A DNA stretch of 64,000 nt from Spirulina subsalsa PCC 9445 (GTDB taxonomy: Bacteria > Cyanobacteriota > Cyanobacteriia > Cyanobacteriales > Spirulinaceae), in NCBI RefSeq assembly GCF_000314005.1, contig NZ_JH980292.1, positions 984,530 to 1,048,529 of the forward strand. Direction: 5' to 3'. The notes beneath the pieces were generated by a model. That model saw nothing but the letters and a program-made list of their open reading frames with translations, searched no databases and was not told the DNA's origin. The position numbers and the translations under genes were made by a program. The first letter of the stretch is position 1. Each line of letters begins with the position of its first letter. Positions 1 through 10,742 of this stretch are shown here, in pieces.

Positions 1-2307
1 AATAATCATTTCATCAATACGGTTGAGGAATTCTGGGCGGAAACTCTCCCGCATGGCATTCACGACCCGCGATCGCATTTCCTCATATTGACTATCATCT
101 CCCGCCAAATCTAGAATATATTGCGACCCGATATTACTGGTCATAATGATAATCGTATTGCGGAAGTCCACCGTATGACCTTGGGAGTCTGTCAAGCGCC
201 CATCATCTAACAATTGCAACATGATATTAAATACATCGGCATGGGCTTTTTCAATCTCATCAAATAAAATCACTGAATAGGGACGACGGCGAATGGCTTC
301 GGTGAGTTGTCCCCCCTGTTCATACCCTATATAGCCCGGAGGCGCTCCCACTAAGCGGGAAACGGCGTGTTTTTCCATATATTCGGACATATCAATCCGT
401 ACCATTGCCTCCTCACTGTCAAAGAGACTTAAGGCCAAGGTTTTCGCTAATTCCGTTTTCCCTACCCCAGTCGGACCGAGGAAAATAAAACTGGCAATGG
501 GACGATTGGGATCTGCAAGTCCGGCACGGGAACGCTGGATGGCATCGGCAACGGCTGTTACAGCTTCATCTTGTCCTACTACTCTCTGATGTAATTCTGC
601 TTCAAGATGGAGCAGTTTCTCTTTCTCCGATTCCACTAATTTACTAATGGGAATCCCTGTCCATTTAGAAATAATTTCGGCAATGTCGGCCTCGACTACT
701 TCCTCCCGTAGGAGAGATTTCCCGGTGGTTTGAATATTGGTGAGTTTAATCTCGGTTTCCTTGGCCTGACGTTGTAAGTCGGTTAATTTGCCATAGCGCA
801 ATTCTGCCGCCCGGTTGAGGTCATAATCCCGTTCGGCTTGTTGAATTTCTAAATTCACCTGATCAATGGTTTCTTTAATGGTGCGGATTTCGTTGATGAC
901 TTCTTTTTCCGATTGCCACTGGGCATTTAAACGGGATTGTTCTTCCTTGAGGTTGGCTAATTCCCGTTCTAATACTTCTAAACGTTCCAAGGAAATGGGA
1001 TCATTTTCTTTTTGTAAGGATAAGCGTTCCATTTCCAATTGAAGAATTTTGCGGTCTACTTCGTCTAATTCTTCCGGTTTGGAGGTGATTTCCATTTTCA
1101 ATTTAGCGGCCGATTCATCGACTAAATCAATGGCTTTGTCGGGGAGGAAGCGATCGCTAATATACCGATCCGATAACATGGCCGCCGCCACTAGGGCAGT
1201 ATCGGCGATTTTAACCCCGTGATGCACCTCGTAGCGTTCTTTTAAGCCCCGCAAAATGGAGATGGTATCGGCGACATCCGGTTCATCCACTAAAACCTCT
1301 TGAAAACGCCGTTCTAAGGCCGCATCCTTTTCAATATATTTGCGGTATTCATCCAGCGTCGTGGCTCCAATACAGCGCAATTCACCCCGCGCTAACATGG
1401 GTTTGAGCAGGTTTCCGGCATCCATTGCCCCCTGAGTGGCCCCAGCACCTACCACGGTGTGGATTTCATCAATAAACATGATGATTTGTCCTTCTGACTC
1501 TGTAACTTCCTTCAGAACCGCTTTGAGACGTTCCTCAAATTCCCCGCGATATTTAGCCCCAGCGATTAAAGCCCCCATATCCAGGGCAATCACTTTGCGA
1601 TCGCGCAGAGAATCCGGGACATCTCGACTAACAATCCGTTGGGCTAATCCTTCCACAATGGCCGTTTTCCCCACCCCCGGTTCCCCAATCAACACCGGGT
1701 TATTTTTCGTCCGACGGGAGAGAATTTGAATCGTGCGGCGAATCTCTTCATCTCGACCAATGACGGGATCCAATTTACCAGCCCGCGCCAAGGTCGTCAA
1801 TTCCCGGCCATACTTTTCTAGCGCGTCGTATTTGCCTTCTGGATTCTGATCGGTGACGGTTTGACTGCCTCGAATACTCATAATAATCTCTTGTAACTTT
1901 TTGCGCGTTAAGCCAAATTCTTTAAATAAAGCCGCCCCAAAGCGCTCGTCTTGTTCGTAGGCGAGAATTAAATGTTCAATAGAAATAAAATCATCTTTAA
2001 AGCCTTGGCGGTTTTTTTCCGCCTGATCTAGTAGAACATCTAAACTCCGTCCTAAATAGATCGAGTCGGTGGTTTGGGTAATCTTGGGTTGACGACTGAT
2101 GAATTCTTCCGTGCGATCGCGCAACCGTTGCACACTAATATCCGCTTTATTAAAAATACTCGTCGCCAGTCCTTCCTGTTCCAGCAGCGCCTTCAGCAAA
2201 TGTTCACTCTCAATCTGCTGATTTTTATTCTGTTTCGCAATCTCTGGGGTTTTAACAATGGCCTCCCAAGCCTTCTCCGTAAATTGATTGGGGTTCGTCG
2301 GCTGCAT
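1..2307 (-). CDS. clpB: ClpB disaggregase (AAA+ chaperone), C-terminus outside the window
   Basis: ATP-driven disaggregase that works with DnaK to rescue aggregated proteins in the cytoplasm. The frame is open from the ATG at 2307 to the window edge, giving 769 residues of a family usually near 870. The N-terminal Clp repeat domain is followed by NBD1 with Walker A GEPGVGKT (about residue 206) and Walker B MFIDEIH, a charged coiled-coil middle domain (about 400-525) that separates ClpB from ClpC, and NBD2 with Walker A GPTGVGKT (about 609). A GGAGG sequence lies upstream of the start with a longer than usual gap. The missing part is the NBD2 C-terminal subdomain; this is a window cut, not a mutation. 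Confidence 0.96.
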   Translation of the reverse strand, partial: MQPTNPNQFTEKAWEAIVKTPEIAKQNKNQQIESEHLLKALLEQEGLATSIFNKADISVQRLRDRTEEFISRQPKITQTTDSIYLGRSLDVLLDQAEKNRQGFKDDFISIEHLILAYEQDERFGAALFKEFGLTRKKLQEIIMSIRGSQTVTDQNPEGKYDALEKYGRELTTLARAGKLDPVIGRDEEIRRTIQILSRRTKNNPVLIGEPGVGKTAIVEGLAQRIVSRDVPDSLRDRKVIALDMGALIAGAKYRGEFEERLKAVLKEVTESEGQIIMFIDEIHTVVGAGATQGAMDAGNLLKPMLARGELRCIGATTLDEYRKYIEKDAALERRFQEVLVDEPDVADTISILRGLKERYEVHHGVKIADTALVAAAMLSDRYISDRFLPDKAIDLVDESAAKLKMEITSKPEELDEVDRKILQLEMERLSLQKENDPISLERLEVLERELANLKEEQSRLNAQWQSEKEVINEIRTIKETIDQVNLEIQQAERDYDLNRAAELRYGKLTDLQRQAKETEIKLTNIQTTGKSLLREEVVEADIAEIISKWTGIPISKLVESEKEKLLHLEAELHQRVVGQDEAVTAVADAIQRSRAGLADPNRPIASFIFLGPTGVGKTELAKTLALSLFDSEEAMVRIDMSEYMEKHAVSRLVGAPPGYIGYEQGGQLTEAIRRRPYSVILFDEIEKAHADVFNIMLQLLDDGRLTDSQGHTVDFRNTIIIMTSNIGSQYILDLAGDDSQYEEMRSRVVNAMRESFRPEFLNRIDEMII

Positions 2308-2500
2308 AACCTTCTCTCATCCTCCTGCCAAGATATATAGTTATTGTAGGCGGTCGTCTGAGCAAGAAAAGCAGGGAAAACACAACCTTTAGGGGTTGGG
2401 TTTCCCTCTCAAGGGGAATCCGCCAGTGGGTTGGTGGGTTGCTATCTATACCCTCTCTTTCTTCGCGAGGAAGGGGAATTTCACCGCCCACATTTTTGGG
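2308..2500. other. Intergenic: clpB leader and moeA downstream region
   Basis: A TATATA-rich stretch near 2332-2340 could serve as the -10 region for clpB on the minus strand. No heat-shock CIRCE inverted repeat was seen. A reading frame crosses this stretch but only as a shadow of its neighbours. Confidence 0.3.
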
Positions 2501-3730
2501 TCAACGGAAGGTCATAATTTTTACCATTGAACCGGGGTGAATCACGGTTTCTCCTACCGGAACAATGGCTAAAGCGTTGGTTGTCGCTAAATTAATTAAA
2601 TTCCCAGAACTATGGACTCCTCCGGCTAAATTAAACTCGTATTCTGTCCCCTTCCATGCGAGATTTCCCCAGAGATAGGTTTCTCGCTTTCCACTGGCTT
2701 TTAACTCTTGATTCGTCCGACCTTGAATAAATTTATCCCTTGGATCTTCACCATTTCCTGATAATTTTTGTAACGCAGGCTTGACAAAACGCCAACAAGT
2801 TACTAGAGCAGAAACGGGATTTCCCGGAATACCAAAATAAATACAGGATTGGTTGTTTTGATTAAAGGTGGCGACAGTGAGGGGTTTTCCGGGTTTTATG
2901 GCTACACTGGTCAGATGAATTTTTCCCCCTAATTGGGTTAAAACTTCTTCTACATAATCATAATCTCCGACGGAAACTCCTCCGGTGGATAAGACAAAAT
3001 CAGCCGTTCTAAGCGCCCGGCTAATGGTAGCTTTTAACTGTTGAGGTTGATCGGGAACAATGCCTAAATTGATGGGAACGGCTCCTTGACTAATTAGAAA
3101 TGCGGTTAAAGCATATTGATTTGAGTCAACAATTTTGCCGGGGGTTAAGCTTTGATCTGGGGTAATTAGTTCATCTCCAGTGGAAAAGATAGCCACCCGA
3201 GGGCGACGATAGACTTTTAATGGGTTGCATTTGGCACTTGCTAAAAGGGCTAATTCTGGGGCTTCAATGAGAGTTCCGGCTTTTAATAAAGTTGTTCCGG
3301 CTTGATAGTATTCCCCTTTTTTTCGCACAAAATCATAGGGTTGGGGAGCGGCTAAAATGGTGACAGTATCCCCATTTCTTTCGGTGTCTTCCTGCATAAT
3401 TACAGCATCAGCACCGGGGGGCATAATGGCTCCGGTAAAAATGCGGGCGGCTTGTCCCGATTCTAGGGTTTTTTGGGGTTGAGATCCGGCGGGGATTTCT
3501 TCAATAATGGGGAGAGTTTGGGGATGAGCGCGATCGCAACTTTTCAGATCCTCCCAGCGCACGGCATAGCCATCCATCGCGGAATTATCCCAATAGGGGA
3601 AGTCTAACCCACTGGTGACAGAGGCGGCTAAAATTCGCCCCGTCGCACTTTCGAGACTCACGGTTTCTGTTTCACTCAGGGGTTGAATCAGGTCTAAGAT
3701 CAAGCGTTCAGCGTCGGCAACAGGTAACAT
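2501..3730 (-). CDS. moeA: Molybdopterin molybdenumtransferase MoeA
   Basis: Inserts molybdate into adenylylated molybdopterin in the last step of molybdenum cofactor synthesis, needed in cyanobacteria mainly for nitrate reductase. The 409-residue length is normal. Family motifs are visible in order: MDGYAVR near residue 52, the GGVSVGDYDY molybdopterin-binding loop near 250, PGNPVSAL near 305, and a small beta-barrel C-terminal domain. The gene stands apart from the molybdate transporter genes modA and modB, which lie about 22 kb away in this window. The ATG at 3730 gives the expected N-terminus (MLPVADAERLILDL). Confidence 0.95.
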   Translation of the reverse strand: MLPVADAERLILDLIQPLSETETVSLESATGRILAASVTSGLDFPYWDNSAMDGYAVRWEDLKSCDRAHPQTLPIIEEIPAGSQPQKTLESGQAARIFTGAIMPPGADAVIMQEDTERNGDTVTILAAPQPYDFVRKKGEYYQAGTTLLKAGTLIEAPELALLASAKCNPLKVYRRPRVAIFSTGDELITPDQSLTPGKIVDSNQYALTAFLISQGAVPINLGIVPDQPQQLKATISRALRTADFVLSTGGVSVGDYDYVEEVLTQLGGKIHLTSVAIKPGKPLTVATFNQNNQSCIYFGIPGNPVSALVTCWRFVKPALQKLSGNGEDPRDKFIQGRTNQELKASGKRETYLWGNLAWKGTEYEFNLAGGVHSSGNLINLATTNALAIVPVGETVIHPGSMVKIMTFR

Positions 3731-3779
3731 TTAATCAATGCTCAATTGTTCGATAAGAATATACTTGAGGGGTCTTGGG

Positions 3780-3827
3780 CAGAGTCAGCGTCCGTCGGTC
3801 AAAATCCCCGTCCTGACGCTAACTCTG
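3780..3827 (-). terminator. Imperfect inverted repeat downstream of the petL-like gene
   Basis: CAGAGTCAGCGTC (3780-3792) pairs with GACGCTAACTCTG (3815-3827), 12 of 13 positions, with a 22-nt loop. It lies between the 3' end of the petL-like gene and moeA. There is no T-run, so intrinsic termination is uncertain; it could instead stabilise the small transcript. Confidence 0.35.
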
Positions 3828-3870
3828 AGAGTACAGCACGGGACGGATCGATTCCCGCACCCCTCAATCG

Positions 3871-3963
3871 TTAAATGAGGCCAATAGCACGGAAACCTTT
3901 GTAAGCAACGACGGCGAGGGTTGCAAAAACGGCCAAAATCAAGAAGTAAGCCACAATTGCCAT
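3871..3963 (-). CDS. petL: PetL-like single-helix peptide (cytochrome b6f subunit VI), 30 aa
   Basis: A 30-codon gene with a strong ribosome site (AGGAG, 9 nt before the ATG). It encodes one hydrophobic helix: MAIVAYFLILAV at the start, then a short basic end KGFRAIGLI. This fits the size and layout of PetL, the 31-32 residue thylakoid subunit that stabilises the cytochrome b6f dimer; the AIVAY start is shared with PetL of filamentous cyanobacteria as I remember it. Other one-helix photosynthetic peptides (PsaM, PsbT, PetN, PetM) match less well. The name rests on short similarity only, but the ribosome site, composition and free-standing position make it a real gene. The upstream GGTTCGAGTCC at about 3987 is leader, not a tRNA arm. 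Confidence 0.6.
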   Translation of the reverse strand: MAIVAYFLILAVFATLAVVAYKGFRAIGLI

Positions 3964-4087
3964 AATTTTAATGCTCCTAAAAAGTGGGTTCGAGTCCTAG
4001 AATTCTGCTATTTTACCCGATTGGGGACAGGGGGAGACTCAAAAATCAAGGATAATAGAGGCTGAACTGTTGATCAATCAATCCCCC

Positions 4088-5185
4088 ATGTCCTCTGTCA
4101 TTGCTGTTAACTTACCTAACAATAGCTACAATATTGCGATCGCCCCGGAGAGTTTATCTCAACTGGGGGAACAAATGCGCCCCCTCGGTTTGGGTCAAAA
4201 AGTCTTGGTCATTTCTAACCCGGAAATCTTCCACCACTACGGAAAAACCGTCGTTCAATCCCTAGAAAAAGCCGGATACACCGTCGCTAGTCATCTAATC
4301 CCGGCCGGAGAATCCTACAAAACCCTAGACTCCATCGCCCGGATTTACGATACCGCCTTACAACACCGTTTAGAACGCTCTTCTACCCTCGTGGCATTAG
4401 GGGGGGGTGTCATTGGGGATATGACGGGATTTGCGGCGGCGACATGGCTGAGAGGGATTAACTTTGTCCAAGTTCCCACCTCTTTACTGGCAATGGTAGA
4501 CGCATCCGTTGGGGGAAAAACGGGCGTGAATCATCCCCAAGGAAAAAACCTCATCGGGGCCTTTTATCAACCAAAATTAGTGTTGATTGATCCCCAAGTC
4601 TTGACCACCCTTCCCCCCCGAGAGTTTCGCGCTGGTATGGCGGAGGTGATTAAATATGGGGTCATTTGGGATGAGGATTTATTCACCCAGTTAGAAGCTG
4701 CCCAAGGATTACAAGATTTTTCGGATTTAGATCCTGAGTTATTGCAAGTCATCCTAACCCGTTCCTGTCAGGCGAAAGCGGATGTCGTCAGTCAAGATGA
4801 ACGGGAGTCGGGATTACGGGCAATTTTAAACTATGGCCACACCATTGGTCATGCCATTGAGAGTGTAACGGGATATTCCCGGATTAATCACGGGGAAGCG
4901 GTGGGAATCGGGATGGTGGCGGCTGGTGCGATCGCCTTAAAATTGCAACTGTGGACAGAAAATGAAGCCCGTCGTCAGAATGCCCTCATTGAGAAAACTG
5001 GACTCCTCTCCCACATTCCCCCGGATTTGGACACTAGAGCGATTGTGGAGAGTTTGCAAAGGGACAAGAAGGTAAAAAGCGGGAAGATTCGTTTTATTCT
5101 CCCCACCCAGTTAGGCAAGGTCAAGATAACTGATGAGGTGCCCCATGACTGGTTAGGTCAAGTGATTGATCAGTTGAAGCCTTAA
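4088..5185 (+). CDS. aroB: 3-dehydroquinate synthase
   Basis: Converts DAHP to 3-dehydroquinate in the shikimate pathway, using NAD+ and a divalent metal. Visible motifs: the NAD-binding segment [19 protein letters not shown], then [21 protein letters not shown], and metal-binding residues in [11 protein letters not shown] and in [14 protein letters not shown] in the same frame at 4070 would add six residues, but the ATG at 4088 gives the usual short N-terminus, so I start there (365 aa). It converges with the large kinase gene, with 4 bp between their stop codons. Confidence 0.95.
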   Translation: MSSVIAVNLPNNSYNIAIAPESLSQLGEQMRPLGLGQKVLVISNPEIFHHYGKTVVQSLEKAGYTVASHLIPAGESYKTLDSIARIYDTALQHRLERSSTLVALGGGVIGDMTGFAAATWLRGINFVQVPTSLLAMVDASVGGKTGVNHPQGKNLIGAFYQPKLVLIDPQVLTTLPPREFRAGMAEVIKYGVIWDEDLFTQLEAAQGLQDFSDLDPELLQVILTRSCQAKADVVSQDERESGLRAILNYGHTIGHAIESVTGYSRINHGEAVGIGMVAAGAIALKLQLWTENEARRQNALIEKTGLLSHIPPDLDTRAIVESLQRDKKVKSGKIRFILPTQLGKVKITDEVPHDWLGQVIDQLKP

Positions 5186-5189
5186 ACCG

Positions 5190-8100
5190 TTAAGGTTGAT
5201 TTTCCAACGGAAGGGTGAAATAAAAGGTACTCCCTTCTCCGAGAATACTTTCTACCCAAATTTTGCCCCCATGTTGTTGGACAATTTCCCGACAGATGGG
5301 TAAACCTAAACCTGTTCCGCCTTTTTCCCGGGAGTCGGAAGCGTCTACCTGTTGGAAACGACCGAAAATGGCCTCTAGTTTGTCGGCCGGGATACCTCGA
5401 CCGCGATCGCGCACATAAAAGCGAATCTCCTCCGTTGCGACAACCACCCCCATCCAGACGGAATTCTGAGGGGGAGAAAATTTAATCGCATTACTAATTA
5501 AATTCGTTAAGGTTTGTTGGATTTGGTCAGGATCCACTTGTAAGGGAATAGAAGGAGGGGGGGCCGGGAGGGGATGGTGATCCACTTCCAGTTCCAGAGT
5601 AATCCCTTCTGAGTCCGCCATAGACTGCATAGCCTCTTTAGCACTTAACATTAACTCTACGGCGTTACAAGCTTGTTTGCACATTTCCACCCGACCCGAG
5701 GCAATACGTTCGAGGTCGAGGATATCATTGAGCAGTCGGGTTAAACGTTCGGTGTTTTTGACCGCAATATTGAGCATCTGCTGTCCTTTGGAGTCCAAAG
5801 TGCCTAAGCGCCCGGTGGCTAATAATCCTAAAGAACCGCGAATGGAAGTTAGGGGGGTGCGGAGTTCATGACTGGCAATAGAGAGGAAATCATCTTTCAT
5901 CTGTTCAACGGCCTTGCGATCGCTAATGTCCACCATCACGCCAAAATACCCCCGCACTCCTCCATCCCCCGTTTGGTCAGGAATAAAGGTCGCGCTGATA
6001 TAACGACTTTGACCGTTAATTTTGGGGGTTTGAAGTTCAAAGTTAATCTTCCGTCCGGCTAAGGCCGCGTGAATATAGGTTTGAATAAAGGGGTATAGAT
6101 GCCCTAAGACTTCTTGGGCAGAACGTCCGGTAATTTGATCCCGAGACAGACCAAACCAATCCCCATAGGTTTTATTGTGGAAACGATAGCGCTCCTCTGC
6201 ATCTACATAGGAAATTAACACCGGGAGCGCATCGGTAATGAGACGCAACTGCATTTCACTACGTCGGAGGGCTAATTCTGCTAAAAGGCGATCGCGAATT
6301 TCCTGTTGTAATTTAGTATTAGCGCGACGAAGTTCGGCAGTCCGGGCGGTTACTAATTCCTCTAGATGGTTCAAAAGTTTGGCTTGAGATAAAGCAATGG
6401 CAATTTGATCCACCAAGGCCGTTAATAACTCAATTTCTTCTTGATGCCAAGGACGAATCTCCTGACATTGATGAAGGACTAATTTCCCCCACAGTTGATC
6501 TTGATAAAAAATGGGGATCACTAACTTCGCCTTCACTTGCAGCAAGGTCAAAAAGTCCCGTTCGGCGGGGGAAAGTTCTACGACCGTGACATCAGGAATG
6601 ACCAACACTTGATCCTGTTCTAGGGTAGTGATGCCCTTAGATTGCATCATAGTCTCATAACCCCCTTGGGATTCCACCGTAGGCCAGGGGTCTAAGACCA
6701 CTTCCCGAATCGAGTTTTTTAGACCGTCGGGTTTTTCTTGTACCAATAACACCCGATCCACATTCAGAACACGCTGTACCTCTACCACCGTAGTCTGGAG
6801 AATATCTTCTAAATCCAAAGATTGCCGAATCTTCAAGGTTAACTCGGACAGTAATTGCACCCGTTCATAGGCTTTTTGTAGCTTTTCCTCGGCTTTCACC
6901 CGAGCGGTCACTTCCGCTTGTAAAATGTGGTTGGCCTCCCGGAGTTGGGCGGTGCGGTTGAGAATCCGTTCCTCCAGTTGACTGGTTAAGGTTTGTAATT
7001 CTAATTCCGCTTGCACCCGGTCGCTAATATCTCGGGCGACCCAAATCACAAATTGCTGAGGTAGGGGGGAGATACTGGCATCAAACCAGATCGTCTGCTC
7101 TCCATTGTCCAGACTATAATCAAAACTCACCGTTTGATGAGAGGCAATAGCTTCCTGTATCGGTCGCCAGAAATCAACCTGACAATCCGCGCCAAAAAAC
7201 TTACTAAAAATCTCACTCACGACATCCCGTTCCCCATACAACTTACTGTAGTTGGTGGGCATGACCTGAATTTCCTGTTTCCGGGCATTAATCACTAACA
7301 CTACATCCGTCATTGCCTCGAAAATGCCCCGCATTTCCGCTTCATTCGCCCGTAGTTTCTCCTCCACCATCTTACGCTGGCTAATATCCCGAGCCACCAC
7401 CACCACCGCTTGCTGGGAAATCGGGGAAAAACGCCCATCTAAGCAAATTTCTGCCCCATTGACCATCACCGTATATTCCAAACTGGTAGGCTGTCCCGTG
7501 GTGAGACTCTCCTGAATACAAGCTAAATGAGCTTGGGTGAGTTCGGGGGTAAACCGTTCTAGGAGAGACTGACCCGGACGTAAATTTTGCCCCTGTAATA
7601 ACTCCTTGGCCTTAGTCGGAGCCACCTTAACACAGCATCCGGTGCGATCGCGAATTAACACCAAATCATCCATTGCTGCCAAAATCGCCTGTAATTCCGC
7701 CTCCGTTTGTTTATGCTGCATAATCGTCCCCAACTGAGTCGCCACGGAGAAAATTAACTCCGCCAAACGTTCATCTTCCGGCAAAGGATTAAGAGAGAAA
7801 GACTGGAAGCGGAAAAACACCAACACCGCCAACACCCGACCCGGTTCAGGGGGGTCAAGGGTGAGAATGGGGGGAATGACAATCGGCACCGCTAACCCCG
7901 CTTGAATACCCCGTCGTTCCGCCAAGTCCCGACGATTAAAGTAGTGCAAGCCCAGATTGCGGTCTAAAGTATCCCCGAGTTGGAAAAACTCCGGTTCCCC
8001 TTGTAACCACACATGGCCAGGCAACCCTTCCCCTTTCTCAAAGGTTAACCCCTCACTTTCAGCCCGGAATCCTTGGATGTTTTCCTGTGTCTGAGCATCA

Positions 8101-10571
8101 ATAGTGGGCTCCACATACCACGCCGGACTACATTCTAGGCGTTGTCCATCTAAGCTGGGAATCCACACCTCCCCATAACCCCAGCCACTACTCAGACAGA
8201 CTCGCTCTAAAGCCGCTGTTAAGGCACTGTCGAGGTCGGGAGCATTCACAAAAGCCTGGGTAATATTGAGCAGTAATTGAGTTTCTTCCGCCGCCCGTTG
8301 GGCTTCGCTGATATCTTCCATTAAACCGAAGATAAACTCAACCACTCCCCCTTTTTTCACCGCACAAACCGTTAAACGACCCCAGACTAAACTGGTATCG
8401 GAGCGAATATAGCGTTTTTCCACCGAATAGGCCTGGGTGCGCCCCAACAGTAAATCCTCAAAGTCTTGTTCATCTAGGTCGATATCCCTCGGGTCAGTAA
8501 ACGAGTCTAGGGTCATGCCCTGTAACTCCTCGGCCATATAGCCCAGAAACTCCTGGAAGGCCGCATTTGAGTCTATTAACGTCCCATCTAACGCCATGAC
8601 CGCAATGCCAAGACTGGCACTCTCAAAAATGGCCTGAAAGCGAGCTTGGGCAGCAAATAATTCTTCTTGAATGGTCTTGCTTTCGGTGATGTCTCGGGTG
8701 ACAAATAACACCGTATCCTCAGACATGGGGGAAATATTGGTCGAAAACCAGCGCAAGGCCGGCCCCATCATCAAACTATATTCCAGGCGTTGGGTGGTGC
8801 GATCGCCCAACGCCCGGTCAATAGCCTCTTGATGGAAGTCCGCTAAACCCTTGGGTAACACCTCAGCTAGGGTTTTATGCAGTAATTCCGCCGGAGGTTT
8901 AAGGAAAAAATTAGACTTCGTATTGGTAAATTTTAAACAGCGCCCCTCCCGGTCATACAGACTAATCAAATCATCCATCGTGGCAAAAATTGTCCGTAAT
9001 TCCGCCTCCGTTTGTTTTTTCTGGATAACTGTACCCAATTGGGCTGTAATCGCCGAGACAAACTGTAATAACCGTTCCTCATCCCCTGACTCTAGCCCAT
9101 CCATAAACTCAGAACGGAAAAACACCAACACCGCCAAAGGAGGAGGACTTAAGGACATCTCACGATGACCTTGATTCCCCGAGACATCATCTCCCCTTCC
9201 GGGATGGGGAAAATGCTCCTCCGTTCCCCTGCCTCCCCAAATGGGAATCGCTAAAGCCATTTTGAAGCGACAAGCTTGGGCTAACTCTTGACGGACTAAC
9301 GGTTCCGAATCCCTTAAATCCTGAATATAAACCTGTTCACCCGTCGCCCAAACCCGCCCCGCTAAACCTTCACCCCGGCCTAAGGTCATCGTCTCACTCA
9401 CCTCTTGAAACGTCTCAATTTGTTGATAAATCGCCTCGTGATTGGCTAACTGCGCCTCATGAATATAACTCGCTAGACTACACTCCAAACAATCCCCACT
9501 ACTGCGGGGAATCCACGCCTCTCCATAGGTCCAGCCACTACTCACACAGAGTTCCGCTAACGCCGCTTCTAAAGCCAGTTCAAAATTCGCGGCATGATTA
9601 ATCGCCTGTGTCACCCGTAATAATACTTGGGTCGCCTCTTCTGCTTTTGCCCGTCGGACAGCCTCCCCCCGACGACGCAATTCCCCTTGATGCCCCATAA
9701 TATATTTACCCAAACTTTGAGCCATTAACTCTAAAATTTCCACATCATGACATTGCATCTGAAGGGTTTCTGCTTCTAAATAACGTGGCCGAGGAGAGCA
9801 AAACGTTAAACTTCCATAGACTTGACCATCCACCCAAATGGGAGTCCCCATATAAGATCCCAAATCGTCCGTTTCCTGTGTTAAATCATCATAAATTAGA
9901 GTTTGTTGTTGTTCGATTACCCGTTGCGTCCAAGGTTCATATCCCGTCACTTCCCCATCTTTGAAAAACTCTTTAGCCTTACCCACTAAACCTGTATTTG
10001 AGCAAGCTTCAATTATTCCGTTAGTAAATCCTAATAACTCACAACCTGTTTTTAAATAGTCATGGGCTAAATCCTCAAAATTCCGATAAACCGTAGTATG
10101 TAAACGGTGTAATTCTCGTAAATCACCACTAAAACGTTGTAACTGTTCATTTTGAATTTTTAACTGTCGAGTGGCAGTTAACAGACGGAGTTGATTATTA
10201 ACCCGCGCCACCACTTCCGCCTGTTGAAAGGGTTTAGGGATATAATCCACTCCCCCCAAGCGAAAAGCGTGTACTTTATCAATCTCATTATCCAAAGCAC
10301 TAATAAAAATGATCGGAATATTCCGAGTTTTTTCATCTGCTTTGAGTTCTCGACAGACCTCATAACCACTCAAATCTGGCATCATAATATCCAGCAAAAT
10401 CAAATCTGGCAACATAGCTCGTACCGCCGATAAGGCTAATTCACCATTAATAGCGGGTCGTACCTCATAGCCTTGTTGGTTCAGTAATGTGGTCAACAAA
10501 CGCAAATTTGCTGGGGTATCATCAACCACGACAATGTTGTAGCTTGAATGGGAATTTTGCCAGGTCTTCAT
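5190..10571 (-). CDS. Large hybrid sensor histidine kinase: REC, multiple GAF and PAS, HisKA, HATPase
   Basis: A 1793-residue soluble signalling protein with no membrane segment. Domains in order, approximate: receiver (11-130; acidic pair near 17, phospho-Asp in LILLDIMMPD, Lys in KPF), GAF (160-305), GAF (320-525), PAS (535-640), PAS (645-770), GAF (770-975), PAS (985-1095), PAS (1100-1200), coiled coil, GAF (1250-1400), PAS (1430-1550), HisKA (SHELRTPLTS), HATPase (NLISNAIKF, DRGRGIP, GGTGLGL). The GAF blocks at 320 and 770 are clear duplicates (SSGW-YGE-WIP in both). I see no bilin-type Cys-His signature, so ligands are unknown. The N-terminal receiver suggests input from another kinase. 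There is no adjacent output regulator. Confidence 0.9.
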   Translation of the reverse strand: MKTWQNSHSSYNIVVVDDTPANLRLLTTLLNQQGYEVRPAINGELALSAVRAMLPDLILLDIMMPDLSGYEVCRELKADEKTRNIPIIFISALDNEIDKVHAFRLGGVDYIPKPFQQAEVVARVNNQLRLLTATRQLKIQNEQLQRFSGDLRELHRLHTTVYRNFEDLAHDYLKTGCELLGFTNGIIEACSNTGLVGKAKEFFKDGEVTGYEPWTQRVIEQQQTLIYDDLTQETDDLGSYMGTPIWVDGQVYGSLTFCSPRPRYLEAETLQMQCHDVEILELMAQSLGKYIMGHQGELRRRGEAVRRAKAEEATQVLLRVTQAINHAANFELALEAALAELCVSSGWTYGEAWIPRSSGDCLECSLASYIHEAQLANHEAIYQQIETFQEVSETMTLGRGEGLAGRVWATGEQVYIQDLRDSEPLVRQELAQACRFKMALAIPIWGGRGTEEHFPHPGRGDDVSGNQGHREMSLSPPPLAVLVFFRSEFMDGLESGDEERLLQFVSAITAQLGTVIQKKQTEAELRTIFATMDDLISLYDREGRCLKFTNTKSNFFLKPPAELLHKTLAEVLPKGLADFHQEAIDRALGDRTTQRLEYSLMMGPALRWFSTNISPMSEDTVLFVTRDITESKTIQEELFAAQARFQAIFESASLGIAVMALDGTLIDSNAAFQEFLGYMAEELQGMTLDSFTDPRDIDLDEQDFEDLLLGRTQAYSVEKRYIRSDTSLVWGRLTVCAVKKGGVVEFIFGLMEDISEAQRAAEETQLLLNITQAFVNAPDLDSALTAALERVCLSSGWGYGEVWIPSLDGQRLECSPAWYVEPTIDAQTQENIQGFRAESEGLTFEKGEGLPGHVWLQGEPEFFQLGDTLDRNLGLHYFNRRDLAERRGIQAGLAVPIVIPPILTLDPPEPGRVLAVLVFFRFQSFSLNPLPEDERLAELIFSVATQLGTIMQHKQTEAELQAILAAMDDLVLIRDRTGCCVKVAPTKAKELLQGQNLRPGQSLLERFTPELTQAHLACIQESLTTGQPTSLEYTVMVNGAEICLDGRFSPISQQAVVVVARDISQRKMVEEKLRANEAEMRGIFEAMTDVVLVINARKQEIQVMPTNYSKLYGERDVVSEIFSKFFGADCQVDFWRPIQEAIASHQTVSFDYSLDNGEQTIWFDASISPLPQQFVIWVARDISDRVQAELELQTLTSQLEERILNRTAQLREANHILQAEVTARVKAEEKLQKAYERVQLLSELTLKIRQSLDLEDILQTTVVEVQRVLNVDRVLLVQEKPDGLKNSIREVVLDPWPTVESQGGYETMMQSKGITTLEQDQVLVIPDVTVVELSPAERDFLTLLQVKAKLVIPIFYQDQLWGKLVLHQCQEIRPWHQEEIELLTALVDQIAIALSQAKLLNHLEELVTARTAELRRANTKLQQEIRDRLLAELALRRSEMQLRLITDALPVLISYVDAEERYRFHNKTYGDWFGLSRDQITGRSAQEVLGHLYPFIQTYIHAALAGRKINFELQTPKINGQSRYISATFIPDQTGDGGVRGYFGVMVDISDRKAVEQMKDDFLSIASHELRTPLTSIRGSLGLLATGRLGTLDSKGQQMLNIAVKNTERLTRLLNDILDLERIASGRVEMCKQACNAVELMLSAKEAMQSMADSEGITLELEVDHHPLPAPPPSIPLQVDPDQIQQTLTNLISNAIKFSPPQNSVWMGVVVATEEIRFYVRDRGRGIPADKLEAIFGRFQQVDASDSREKGGTGLGLPICREIVQQHGGKIWVESILGEGSTFYFTLPLENQP

Positions 10572-10742
10572 TGCTTAATAAATTGGCGATTAAAAAGGGT
10601 AGTTTTTGACTTTTTAAAAGTTTAAAATTTTGATGAAGTATGTTGAATCCCTTGGAGAGCGAAAAATTCAATTTAGAATTCAAGATAGGTTACGGTTCGT
10701 GGGACAATAGGTGAGACAAAATTTCTGCTCTTCTAAACCTTT

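Noticed and set aside
2252-2491. 79-residue frame between clpB and moeA
   Set aside because: Overlaps the clpB start on the same strand with no ribosome site.
3985-3996. tRNA T-arm-like GGTTCGAGTCC
   Set aside because: No acceptor, D- or anticodon arms fit around it; it is the leader of the petL-like gene.
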